DNA from: a virus
Direction: 5' to 3' (one strand)
IMG/VR virus record: IMGVR_UViG_3300001213_000197
Coordinates: 1 to 34,779 of that record
Length of the DNA: 34,779 bases
A program made the translations under genes and the position numbers. The notes beneath the pieces were generated by a model. The model saw only the letters and a list, made by a program, of their open reading frames with translations. It was not told where the DNA came from and did not search any database. Positions 1 to 5,315 of this stretch are shown one piece after another (position 1 is the stretch's first letter; each line of letters starts with the position of its first letter).

Positions 1-754
1 GGATTATAGTTATTTCATCGAAGGAGCGTTTGAGCAAGTCTATCTGTTCTACGGAGATACTTGCTCCTAAAGTTGCTACCGCCGCAATTCCAACTTGTCC
101 AAGCCTGATAGTGTCGAAACTAGACTCGACAACATAGACATGGGGGCTGGTCCATACTCTATGTAGATTGAAAAGTAGCCTTGATTTTTGAAGTCCCCTG
201 CTATTGTTGAAGCGTTTGCCACTGACACTCCTTCCAACAATTCCAGCGAGACTTCCATTTTGTGTATGTATGGGGATTGCGACCATTCCCTGAGTAGATG
301 AGAATCCAAGTGTATAGTCTTGAATGGACCTATCTGAAATGTTCCTTGAATGTAAGTAGTCACTTCCCTCACCCCATACCTGAGAATGTAGTCTATCAAT
401 TATCGCTTGATCGAAAGGCGTAAATTCTTCCTCATCCAAACAACCGCTAATCAATTCTGTAATATTATAATCATATTCACCGATCAACCTTTTGGCTTGG
501 AAGTAGGAAATCTTGTTTGCCTTCATCACAAGATGAGTAAGATCGGTAGTACTTTGACAACTAAAACAATAGAACAAGCCGGATTCTTTATCTACCTCAG
601 CGGAGGGGGTAGAATGATTGGAATGATAAATACAAAATACAATAAAGTGACTAGAGATTTCAGATGCTATTCTGATGCCAGACTTGTTAAGGGCACTTCT
701 GACTTGTTGTTCTGAATATATATCGGTCTTGTTCCTAATAGGCCCACCAGACAT
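1..754 (-). CDS. dnaG: DnaG-type DNA primase (3' end beyond the left edge)
   Basis: Primase that would lay RNA primers for phage replication. The reading frame opens right after a TGA and starts with ATG at 754, preceded by AAGAGGA about 8 nt upstream. The 251 visible residues contain a CHC2-type zinc ribbon (C41-x2-H44 ... C63-x2-C66, in the contexts FCIYH and FYCFSCQ) and then a Toprim-like segment with VYVVESSFDTIRL (E210 as the expected acidic residue) and ATLGASIS (228-234). The Toprim DxD motif would lie just beyond the edge. The usual Toprim EG is ES here. The frame is open through base 1, so the C-terminus is missing. The gene overlaps the preceding 106-aa gene by 88 nt and follows the DnaB-type helicase, so it sits in a replication operon. 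Zinc-ribbon and Toprim calls rest on motif recognition. Confidence 0.85.
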   Translation of the reverse strand, partial: MSGGPIRNKTDIYSEQQVRSALNKSGIRIASEISSHFIVFCIYHSNHSTPSAEVDKESGLFYCFSCQSTTDLTHLVMKANKISYFQAKRLIGEYDYNITELISGCLDEEEFTPFDQAIIDRLHSQVWGEGSDYLHSRNISDRSIQDYTLGFSSTQGMVAIPIHTQNGSLAGIVGRSVSGKRFNNSRGLQKSRLLFNLHRVWTSPHVYVVESSFDTIRLGQVGIAAVATLGASISVEQIDLLKRSFDEITII

Positions 755-987
755 TCAGCATTCCTCTTCCCAACATAGGTACCGTAAACAGACAATTGAA
801 ACTTGTAAGTACTACCGTTGTAGTGTAGGGTCCAGTCGTCGTCAATTTCGAGCCGCCTGACATATCCCTTCTCCTTCATCTGCTCAACCATATACCTCAA
901 CACAGTTTGACGAGTACCGGCAAAGTATCTATCATCTAGAAGTTCACCATACTCGTCAAACCTGTGAATTCTTCTATGGTTAAACAC
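667..987 (-). CDS. Small replication-operon protein, unknown function (106 aa)
   Basis: Small charged protein between the helicase and primase genes. I do not recognise the family. The N-terminal part is basic and rich in aromatic residues (NHRRIHRFDEYGE), the middle looks like a helix followed by beta strands (DDDWTLHYNGSTYKFQLSVYG), and there are no membrane segments. The start is taken as GTG at 987 because a perfect extended -10 (TGATATAAT, 1002-994) ends 6 nt before it and there is no Shine-Dalgarno sequence, which fits a leaderless mRNA; TTG at 990 is the alternative. The 3' end overlaps the primase start by 88 nt, which is long for a phage, but both reading frames have independent support (own promoter here; zinc ribbon and ribosome binding site for the primase). 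Confidence 0.6.
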   Translation of the reverse strand: MFNHRRIHRFDEYGELLDDRYFAGTRQTVLRYMVEQMKEKGYVRRLEIDDDWTLHYNGSTYKFQLSVYGTYVGKRNAECLVGLLGTRPIYIQNNKSEVPLTSLASE

Positions 988-993
988 CAATAG

Positions 994-1002
994 ATTATAT
1001 CA
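994..1002 (-). promoter_or_regulatory. Extended -10 promoter TGATATAAT for the 106-aa gene
   Basis: TG-A-TATAAT on the minus strand, just inside the 26-nt gap after the helicase stop. No -35 match at 17 nt. The start codon GTG follows 6 nt after the -10, so the predicted transcript begins at or next to the start codon. Confidence 0.5.
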
Positions 1003-1012
1003 TTTATATGTC

Positions 1013-2239
1013 TTATGAAGTGGCATCATCGAAATCCATTTCCTGATATTGAAAAATGCCTGAGTTGAAATCACAGTCAAGAACAAAGTCAGTTAATGGC
1101 CCATTCCTATTTTTCCTCCAAGCAACTCCCATGATAGGAGAATTGTCTTGTCTTCCTACTGCCAACATGAAATCACAGTCATAGGCCAACTGCTTTGACC
1201 ATGCTACCTGCCCAAGTTCAGGAATGGTATCCATATTCGTAGCATCAGCAGGAGTAGCACTAACTACTCCAAGAATTGGTACTCCTGTACTCATGGCAAG
1301 TAGTTTCAGTTCTGTTGATAGGTTCTTCAACTTGACTGTCTCATTACCATCAGACCCGACATCTGGGGCCATCAACTGGAGGTAGTCAATGAATACAATG
1401 TCTGGATTGTATTCCTCAATCTTGCCTCTAAGCGCAGAAGGACTGAATCGACTATAACTATCATTTGAAATAATCGGGAAGATGTTCTTGCCATCAAACC
1501 TCTCAGTAGCCCAAGCCTTGAACTTCTCAACATCAACATCACCCCTCTGGAGGTTTCTCAGTAGCCATTCTCCACTACCGGCCACGGTATAGACCCTCGC
1601 CCTGACCTCTGCCTCCGTCATTTCAAGACTGACATAGAGAACCTTCTTGCCCATATCCCACGCATTGACAGCCATCAGGGTAGTTAGGAAACTCTTACCC
1701 CTACCGGGATAACCAAGGATCAGTCCCAACATACCGGGAACTACCCCCGAAGGTAGGAAGTCATCAATGCCGGGAATACCAAACTGAACACCATAGACTC
1801 CCCGCTCATTCAAAGCACGAATTCTTTCAATATGAGCAATGGCATCATCAACATCAGTAGCATCCAAGTCCCTGATGTCTGAGGTATCCTTCTTGAGGAT
1901 AGCCGAAGCCGAAATCATAGAATTGATTGCCCCGGCCAACTGACCATCCTGAAGCCTCTCAGAGGTTTCCCTGAGAATATCCCTGACCTGTCGTTTCATA
2001 TAGAGGTTCCTAAGATCCTCAATATGATGTTTGGTTGAGCCAACGTCAGTCATCAACCTAATGGCAAACTTATCATCAACAATTCTTGCTGGTGGCAAAT
2101 CCTTGTTCTTCTGGTAATACTCAATGACGAAATTATAGACATCGCCATAGGCATCAAACACATCAGGAGACACCTGTAGGAATGATGCCATGTCCCGATC
2201 CTGTAGAAGAGCACTGATAGCAGCAATTTCCTTGTTCAA
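1013..2239 (-). CDS. dnaB: Replicative DNA helicase, DnaB type
   Basis: Hexameric 5'-3' replicative helicase of the RecA/DnaB family, 408 aa. Residues 1-110 fit the small helical N-terminal domain that contacts primase; the ATPase domain starts near 150. Visible motifs: Walker A GYPGRGKS (176-183), a catalytic glutamate in VSLEM (E206), Walker B IVFIDYLQLM (281-290) and a C-terminal basic WRKNRNG that fits the arginine finger/beta-hairpin region. Start is TTG in a TTGA overlap with the stop of the preceding 105-aa gene, with GGAGAG upstream, so translation is coupled. It is part of the leftward replication operon with the primase. Somewhat shorter than bacterial DnaB (about 450-470 aa), as is common in phages. 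Confidence 0.93.
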   Translation of the reverse strand: MNKEIAAISALLQDRDMASFLQVSPDVFDAYGDVYNFVIEYYQKNKDLPPARIVDDKFAIRLMTDVGSTKHHIEDLRNLYMKRQVRDILRETSERLQDGQLAGAINSMISASAILKKDTSDIRDLDATDVDDAIAHIERIRALNERGVYGVQFGIPGIDDFLPSGVVPGMLGLILGYPGRGKSFLTTLMAVNAWDMGKKVLYVSLEMTEAEVRARVYTVAGSGEWLLRNLQRGDVDVEKFKAWATERFDGKNIFPIISNDSYSRFSPSALRGKIEEYNPDIVFIDYLQLMAPDVGSDGNETVKLKNLSTELKLLAMSTGVPILGVVSATPADATNMDTIPELGQVAWSKQLAYDCDFMLAVGRQDNSPIMGVAWRKNRNGPLTDFVLDCDFNSGIFQYQEMDFDDATS

Positions 2240-2553
2240 CTATCTCTCCATTCCTTCGCAATTTTCCTGAACTTACGCCGTTTGGCGATATCTTCCTCTA
2301 CAGACTTGGACTCACTGACACATTGATCGGCAATGTATGTGAAGGTTTTCCAGTCATAACGCTTGCTTGATTTGAAATACCACTGTACGGCTCTCTTACA
2401 ATCCTCAATTCCAAATGACTGGACCAAATCCCTAGCGGCCCATTTCTCTTTGGCAATATTGAGTAGTGGAAGATGGCCAGTATGTTGTTTGTATTCCTCC
2501 CTGAACAAAGAAATCAATTCACTAGCCTGCTTGGCTTCCTGCTGTGGTGTCAT
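2236..2553 (-). CDS. Small helical protein upstream of the helicase, possible helicase loader/accessory (105 aa)
   Basis: Predicted all-helical, highly charged protein ending in a basic, lysine/arginine-rich tail (AKRRKFRKIAKEWRDS). It contains an aromatic block (VQWYFKSSKRYDWKTFTYIADQC). No ATPase motif is visible, so it is not a DnaC-like AAA+ loader. Its position immediately upstream of and overlapping the helicase gene (TTGA, 4 nt), and its ATGA overlap with the preceding gene, suggest a helicase partner or DNA-binding accessory protein. This is inference from context only. The start ATG at 2553 has AAAGGG directly upstream. Confidence 0.7.
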   Translation of the reverse strand: MTPQQEAKQASELISLFREEYKQHTGHLPLLNIAKEKWAARDLVQSFGIEDCKRAVQWYFKSSKRYDWKTFTYIADQCVSESKSVEEDIAKRRKFRKIAKEWRDS

Positions 2554-2729
2554 CCCTTTACTGTCCTATACTTCCTTCTCAACTGTGGACGATAACCTGA
2601 TCTGACAAGTTCCTGATATGCCTGACCATATTTATTCTCAAGACCCTGCGCTGTTCTACCCCCAGCATTTTGAAGATCATTCCAAGCCTGTAGAAGCCGA
2701 CGCTCAAGATCACTTCTGTCCAAGACCAT
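2550..2729 (-). CDS. Small basic protein, unknown (59 aa)
   Basis: Short arginine-rich protein (DRSDLERRLLQAWNDLQ ... RPQLRRKYRTVKG), helical by appearance, family not recognised. The ATG at 2729 is chosen because GAGGAG sits 4 nt upstream; an in-frame ATG at 2741 is the alternative (63 aa). It overlaps the end of the preceding gene by 20 nt and the start of the next by 4 nt (ATGA), so it is embedded in a tightly coupled cassette of small genes leading into the helicase. Its basic charge would suit nucleic-acid binding, but nothing in the sequence proves it. Confidence 0.6.
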   Translation of the reverse strand: MVLDRSDLERRLLQAWNDLQNAGGRTAQGLENKYGQAYQELVRSGYRPQLRRKYRTVKG

Positions 2730-2907
2730 CACGCTCCTCATTCACCCGATCAGTCAGATGCTTCTGAACAATTTCCTCAAGCCTATTGATAGCATCAATA
2801 GGATCTTCATAGTTCCTGACCTTATCCGTGATTCCATAGTCAAGACGTAGGGATTCAAAGTTCCCCAGATTAACAGTCATTCCAGCACTTACGGTTACAT
2901 CAGCCAT
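2710..2907 (-). CDS. Small conserved-looking protein, first gene of the replication operon (65 aa)
   Basis: Begins with a beta-like segment (VTVSAGMTVNLGNFESLRLDYGIT) followed by an amphipathic helix (DPIDAINRLEEIVQKHL). The pattern T-V-N-L-G-N-[FY]-E-S resembles small proteins I associate with phage and mobile-element replication regions, but I cannot name a characterised family. Start ATG at 2907 has a strong ribosome binding site, AAGGAG, 6 nt upstream. It is the first gene after a consensus promoter (2964-2936), so it leads the operon that ends in helicase and primase. Confidence 0.65.
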   Translation of the reverse strand: MADVTVSAGMTVNLGNFESLRLDYGITDKVRNYEDPIDAINRLEEIVQKHLTDRVNEERDGLGQK

Positions 2908-2935
2908 ACTCTCTCCTTCGATTGGTCGGAAGGCC

Positions 2936-2964
2936 AGACTAGCACAAGATCATCTTTCTGTCAA
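2936..2964 (-). promoter_or_regulatory. Consensus promoter of the replication operon (P1)
   Basis: On the minus strand: TTGACA (2964-2959), exactly 17-nt spacer, TAGTCT (2941-2936) preceded by TGC, giving an extended -10. The predicted transcription start near 2929 leaves a short leader carrying the AAGGAG site of the 65-aa gene. The spacer contains AAGATGATCTT, an odd palindrome, and the block ATGATCTTGTG, which recurs at the same spacing in the rightward promoter at 3726-3754. Confidence 0.75.
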
Positions 2965-2986
2965 GGGCTACCCGCCACCTTGGGGA

Positions 2987-2996
2987 GGATCGATCC
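2987..2996. repeat. Palindrome GGATCGATCC, possible operator
   Basis: Perfect 10-bp palindrome, partly extended by flanking G and C runs, lying 22 bp upstream of the -35 of P1. It could be an operator or part of a hairpin ending the upstream tRNA transcript, but it has no T tract. Chance occurrence cannot be excluded. Confidence 0.3.
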
Positions 2997-3090
2997 CCCA
3001 CAATGCCTCTAGAACGCTCCAGACGCCCCTAGGAGCCTCAGAAACCCATAGGGTGGACCCGACTGCCAACTCGACCATTCTGAGCCTTAG

Positions 3091-3110
3091 AGAGCCGTAC
3101 AGAGCCGTAC
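3091..3110. repeat. Tandem direct repeat, 2 x AGAGCCGTAC
   Basis: Two exact adjacent copies of a 10-mer just 3' of the tRNA (on its strand). The rest of the gap between 2965 and 3117 shows no gene: all six frames are short and lack start and ribosome-site pairs. Confidence 0.45.
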
Positions 3111-3117
3111 AAAAGAT

Positions 3118-3191
3118 TGGCCTCCGTGGAAGGAGTTGCACCTTCATCTCCCACTTGACAGCGGGCGCATTACTAGATATGCTACACGGAG
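3118..3191 (-). tRNA. Atypical tRNA, probably tRNA-Asp(GUC), with encoded CCA
   Basis: Minus-strand cloverleaf. Acceptor CTCCGTG (3191-3185) pairs perfectly with CACGGAG (3128-3122), followed by discriminator G (3121) and encoded CCA (3120-3118). D arm is GCAT-ATCTAGTA-ATGC. Anticodon arm is CCCGC-TGTCAA-GTGGG (one G-U pair), then a 4-nt variable loop AGAT. T arm is GAAGG-TGCAACT-CCTTC. The anticodon loop has only 6 nt: reading T as position 33 gives anticodon GUC with position 32 missing. G73, G10-C25 and GUC are known aspartate identity elements. Departures: A18 instead of G18 and G55 instead of U55 (both would form the usual G18-psi55 contact). It starts 24 nt after the secreted-protein gene and is probably cotranscribed with it. 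It could be a degenerate or specialised tRNA. Confidence 0.6.
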
Positions 3192-3215
3192 GACTTGCTA
3201 GTCTAAAGATTTAGA

Positions 3216-3665
3216 TTAGCGGCCACGGCGGGTAAGTTCTAGAGTCTCACTGCATGAGACTCCTGTTCCAGCAACTCGTAGAGTGACCCGAACATTGTCA
3301 GCACCGCGTGGAATGGCGACTGATCCCTCAACATCACCACGACGATCTAGACGAACCCAAACTGTCTCGTCACCACGACCATTACGGGTATCGAAGTTGA
3401 CGTTGTACCAAGCAAGACCATTACGAACAGAAGTATTTGCCTCAATGTCTAGAGAACGACGATTCTGATCTAGATCAATACTACAACGACGAGCATTGCG
3501 ACGATCATTACGATTGTCACGACGGTCGTCGCCATCCCGGTTCTCTACTCCGGGGCGATTATTACGGTTACCTTCATCAGTATTTGCAGACGCTAGAGAG
3601 GGCGTCATGAATATTAGCGCGGTTGCACCAAACAGTGCAGCATATGTACAGGTTCTTTTAACCAT
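3216..3665 (-). CDS. Secreted Arg/Asp/Asn-rich protein with signal peptide (149 aa)
   Basis: Residues 1-27 form a classical signal peptide: basic start MVKRT, hydrophobic core AALFGATALIF, and an AXA-type site SLASA before N28. A low-complexity stretch follows, very rich in Arg, Asp and Asn (GDDRRDNRNDRRNARR), then an approximately 90-residue beta-rich domain with two cysteines (RRCSID and VSCSET) that could form a disulfide, as in Ig-like extracytoplasmic folds. Family not recognised. The start is ATG 3665, not an upstream in-frame codon at 3701, because a consensus promoter (-10 at 3678-3673) ends 7 nt before it, predicting a leaderless mRNA. The gene stands alone between control elements, unlike its operonic neighbours, and looks like a host-interaction or acquired (moron-like) gene. 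That role is inference. Confidence 0.75.
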   Translation of the reverse strand: MVKRTCTYAALFGATALIFMTPSLASANTDEGNRNNRPGVENRDGDDRRDNRNDRRNARRCSIDLDQNRRSLDIEANTSVRNGLAWYNVNFDTRNGRGDETVWVRLDRRGDVEGSVAIPRGADNVRVTLRVAGTGVSCSETLELTRRGR

Positions 3666-3672
3666 GATGCCA

Positions 3673-3701
3673 ATTGTACCATAGCATGGGCGTTTTGTCA
3701 A
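3673..3701 (-). promoter_or_regulatory. Consensus promoter of the secreted-protein gene and tRNA (P3)
   Basis: TTGACA (3701-3696), 17-nt spacer, TACAAT (3678-3673) preceded by TGG. The predicted start site falls on or next to the ATG at 3665, and no Shine-Dalgarno sequence is present between them, so the mRNA should be leaderless. Confidence 0.8.
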
Positions 3702-3725
3702 GTATGTCCCAAATTTCTTGCCCTC

Positions 3726-3754
3726 TTGACAGGATTATGATCTTGTGGTACGAT
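3726..3754 (+). promoter_or_regulatory. Rightward promoter (P4) sharing the P1 spacer
   Basis: TTGACA (3726-3731), 17-nt spacer, TACGAT (3749-3754) preceded by TGG. It diverges from P3, whose -35 is 24 bp away. Over -35 plus spacer start it matches P1 in TTGACAG and in ATGATCTTGTG at identical positions. It is the best rightward promoter in a window where all genes run leftward; the transcript would start near 3761. Confidence 0.6.
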
Positions 3755-3760
3755 ATGACC

Positions 3761-3900
3761 GTAAGGGGGGTTTGGGGGGATCAGGGTTGTTGTTGGTTTT
3801 GACTTTGGTTCTTAGGGTTTATAGGTAACAGGAGCGCAGCGACTGTTACGTTGAGCGTAGCGAAACAAAACTCTTATATATATACTACCCTGATACTCTT
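3761..3900 (+). ncRNA. Candidate structured non-coding RNA from P4
   Basis: The DNA downstream of P4 has no credible ORF (an ATG at 3755 is upstream of the predicted start site and its frame stops after 15 codons). It can fold: ATCAGGGT (3780-3787) is perfectly complementary to ACCCTGAT (3887-3894), closing a domain of about 100 nt. Inside it GTAACAG (3825-3831) pairs with CTGTTAC (3843-3849) around an 11-nt loop. No clear T-tract terminator follows; the 3' end is a guess. If it reads on, it is antisense to the 168-aa gene at 3940. The same DNA is the 3' untranslated region of the leftward late operon, so the structure might act on that strand instead. Confidence 0.4.
3832..3863. repeat. Direct repeat GAGCGYAGCGA x2
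   Basis: GAGCGCAGCGA at 3832-3842, exactly the loop of the GTAACAG/CTGTTAC hairpin, and GAGCGTAGCGA at 3853-3863 just outside it, differing by one base. The 21-bp periodicity (two helical turns) would suit side-by-side protein binding. Confidence 0.45.
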
Positions 3901-3939
3901 GATTCCTCTTTATGAATATTATAATATAATATATATGTA

Positions 3940-4446
3940 TTACATTGAGTCATTCCACAGAGGAACTAGTTGTCCCTGCTTGTTCTTCTTATAAGTTACA
4001 TACCCTCTAGCAAATAGTTTCTTCAACTCATAGGCTGAGGGGGTTCCTTTACGATCTTTATACTCTAGGAGTATAGATAGATCAATAAGATCATCAAGGG
4101 AGAAGAAGGCTAAACTACTTTGCTTTGGAGGGGGTTCTCCAACCTTACCCCTCTTAGGCTTGATCCCTAACTCCTTACAGTAGTCTGTAAAAGTATCTGG
4201 GGGAACCTTGAGGATGATCGAAGCCTCAACTCTCTTGATCGCTGGAGAGCCTTTCTGCCAATCAGCCTTTGAGATGTATACGTTTCTTAGGTTTCTACTA
4301 TCCCATACCAGTAGTGGATCACGACCTTGAATCTTCATATATAGGGAGTCGTTGAATATTCTACGAGTACTAGTTCTTTTGAAGATGTCTCTCATGACAT
4401 CATCGAATGTCTTCCACCTATATGACGTATGGACATATATTCCCAT
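3940..4446 (-). CDS. Unknown protein paired with the HNH endonuclease (168 aa)
   Basis: Basic soluble protein without membrane segments or a family I recognise. The N-terminal third is rich in Arg and aromatic residues (RWKTFDDVMRDIFKRTSTRRIFNDSLYMKI); a proline/lysine linker (KPKRGKVGEPPPKQ) near residue 100 separates it from a C-terminal helical part ending in a basic tail (YVTYKKNKQGQLVP). This two-part layout would suit DNA binding but nothing is diagnostic. Start ATG 4446 has GGAGGA 6 nt upstream. It overlaps the HNH gene by 29 nt, so the two are probably co-expressed. It is the last gene of the late leftward transcript before the control region. Confidence 0.75.
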   Translation of the reverse strand: MGIYVHTSYRWKTFDDVMRDIFKRTSTRRIFNDSLYMKIQGRDPLLVWDSRNLRNVYISKADWQKGSPAIKRVEASIILKVPPDTFTDYCKELGIKPKRGKVGEPPPKQSSLAFFSLDDLIDLSILLEYKDRKGTPSAYELKKLFARGYVTYKKNKQGQLVPLWNDSM

Positions 4447-4708
4447 TTAGTTCCTCCAGTGTTCTATTACCCTTGAATGAATTACAGCGAGCATGTGCTG
4501 GTCTTATATTATCCAATGAGTGACTACCCCCACGACTTAGAGGTATTAGGTGCTCAATAGTTGCCGCCTCACAACTAGGGAATCGTTCTGACCTGTCAAT
4601 GACTTCCTGACATATAGCACATATCCAATCATAGAGTTCAAATACTTCTAGGTGGCTTATATTCAATTTGGATTTGTAGTAGATACGTCTACGTCTACTA
4701 CCGTGCAA
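4418..4708 (-). CDS. HNH endonuclease (96 aa)
   Basis: Small HNH/McrA-type nuclease. Basic N-terminus (GSRRRRIYYKSK), zinc knuckle half C30-x2-C33 (WICAICQE), then the active-site block IEHLIPLSRGGSHSLDNIRP (H53, N67) and AHARCNSFKG (C75, N76). This is the beta-beta-alpha-metal core that cuts DNA with a divalent metal. Start is TTG at 4708, overlapping the preceding gene by 11 nt, without a clear ribosome binding site, so expression may rely on coupling; later in-frame TTG codons are possible starts. Known roles for such phage proteins are packaging-associated nicking (usually beside terminase) or homing. Here it lies after the tail genes with no terminase nearby, so the role is open. Confidence 0.85.
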   Translation of the reverse strand: MHGSRRRRIYYKSKLNISHLEVFELYDWICAICQEVIDRSERFPSCEAATIEHLIPLSRGGSHSLDNIRPAHARCNSFKGNRTLEELNGNICPYVI

Positions 4709-5168
4709 GGCCGGGGCCTATCGCTATGACATGAACATGTACCCTTTCCTCTTGTCGAGGTGATTCATTGAACTTAAACTTTCCATAAACAGCGGTCTGT
4801 GTTATCTTATGTAGCCAGATAGAGTTTGATGAGATAGTTCCGCCATCAGTTGTATCACAATATGGAATGGCCATGACAATTGGGATGGCATAGAACTCAG
4901 TATCAAACTGAACACTCCAGTTAACACGTTCCAATGATTTCAAACTGGTCACTGGTTTGAAGGGGCCGAGGCTCTGTGTTTTACCAGTCCAGATAACTAC
5001 ATCATCTGTTTGAAGTTTGTATCTAGGACTGCCATCCAATGATGACATTGATCTTTTATCTGATACCAGTTTAGCATTTATCTGATTGAGATATGTGGTG
5101 AGACTGGTGAGAAAAGTCATGTCAATAGGCTCACCGGCCACTGGAACTGGAATGTTCTGCAAATCCAT
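4698..5168 (-). CDS. Tail-tip/fibre protein with lectin-like C-terminus (156 aa)
   Basis: N-terminal 45 residues look helical (TFLTSLTTYLNQINAKLVSD), like a short trimerising or attachment segment. The rest is beta-rich: WSVQFDTEFYAIPIVMAIPYCD ... WLHKITQTAVYGKFKFN ... VHVHVIAIG. The spacing of V-x-F-x-x-x-F-x-x-x-P-x-V resembles the H-type-lectin-like domains found at the ends of phage tail fibres, so a host-surface-binding role is plausible but unproven. It lies at the end of the tail gene series, preceded by GAGAGGG about 11 nt before the ATG. Confidence 0.65.
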   Translation of the reverse strand: MDLQNIPVPVAGEPIDMTFLTSLTTYLNQINAKLVSDKRSMSSLDGSPRYKLQTDDVVIWTGKTQSLGPFKPVTSLKSLERVNWSVQFDTEFYAIPIVMAIPYCDTTDGGTISSNSIWLHKITQTAVYGKFKFNESPRQEERVHVHVIAIGPGLAR

Positions 5169-5183
5169 CTTTTAACGCCCTCT

Positions 5184-5315
5184 CTAGTTTGATCCTGAAT
5201 AACGGTCAAACATCTCTATATATTCGTAGTCAGAGAAATCACTTGACTTTATAACAAGTATGAAGTCTGAATAACCCAGTCCTATTTCGTCTAGAGAAAT
5301 GTATTCTGTTGCCAT
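5184..5315 (-). CDS. Small coupled tail-module ORF (43 aa)
   Basis: ATG at 5315 lies in a TAATG overlap with the stop of the preceding structural gene, the same coupling used by neighbouring tail genes. The ORF fills the only otherwise empty 146-bp gap in the tail cluster. The product is short and acidic, rich in Asp, Glu, Ser and Tyr (MATEYISLDEIGLGYSDF ... SDFSDYEYIEMFDRYSGS). No family recognised; it could be a tail-tip accessory or virion decoration peptide. Confidence 0.5.
   Translation of the reverse strand: MATEYISLDEIGLGYSDFILVIKSSDFSDYEYIEMFDRYSGSN

Noticed and set aside
76-399. Apparent 107-aa minus-strand ORF
   Set aside because: It is an alternative frame inside the primase gene, whose frame carries the zinc ribbon and Toprim-like motifs and a ribosome site.
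407-715. Apparent 102-aa plus-strand ORF
   Set aside because: Antisense to the primase coding region, with no promoter or ribosome site; composition is that of a shadow frame.
3118-3191. tRNA on the plus strand
   Set aside because: The complement also folds, but then the T arm lacks a recognisable T loop and CCA is not at the 3' end; the minus strand gives a 3' CCA and a better D/T arm arrangement.
3825-3849. GTAACAG/CTGTTAC hairpin as an intrinsic terminator of the late operon
   Set aside because: No T tract follows on either strand and the loop is 11 nt; kept only as part of the candidate RNA structure.
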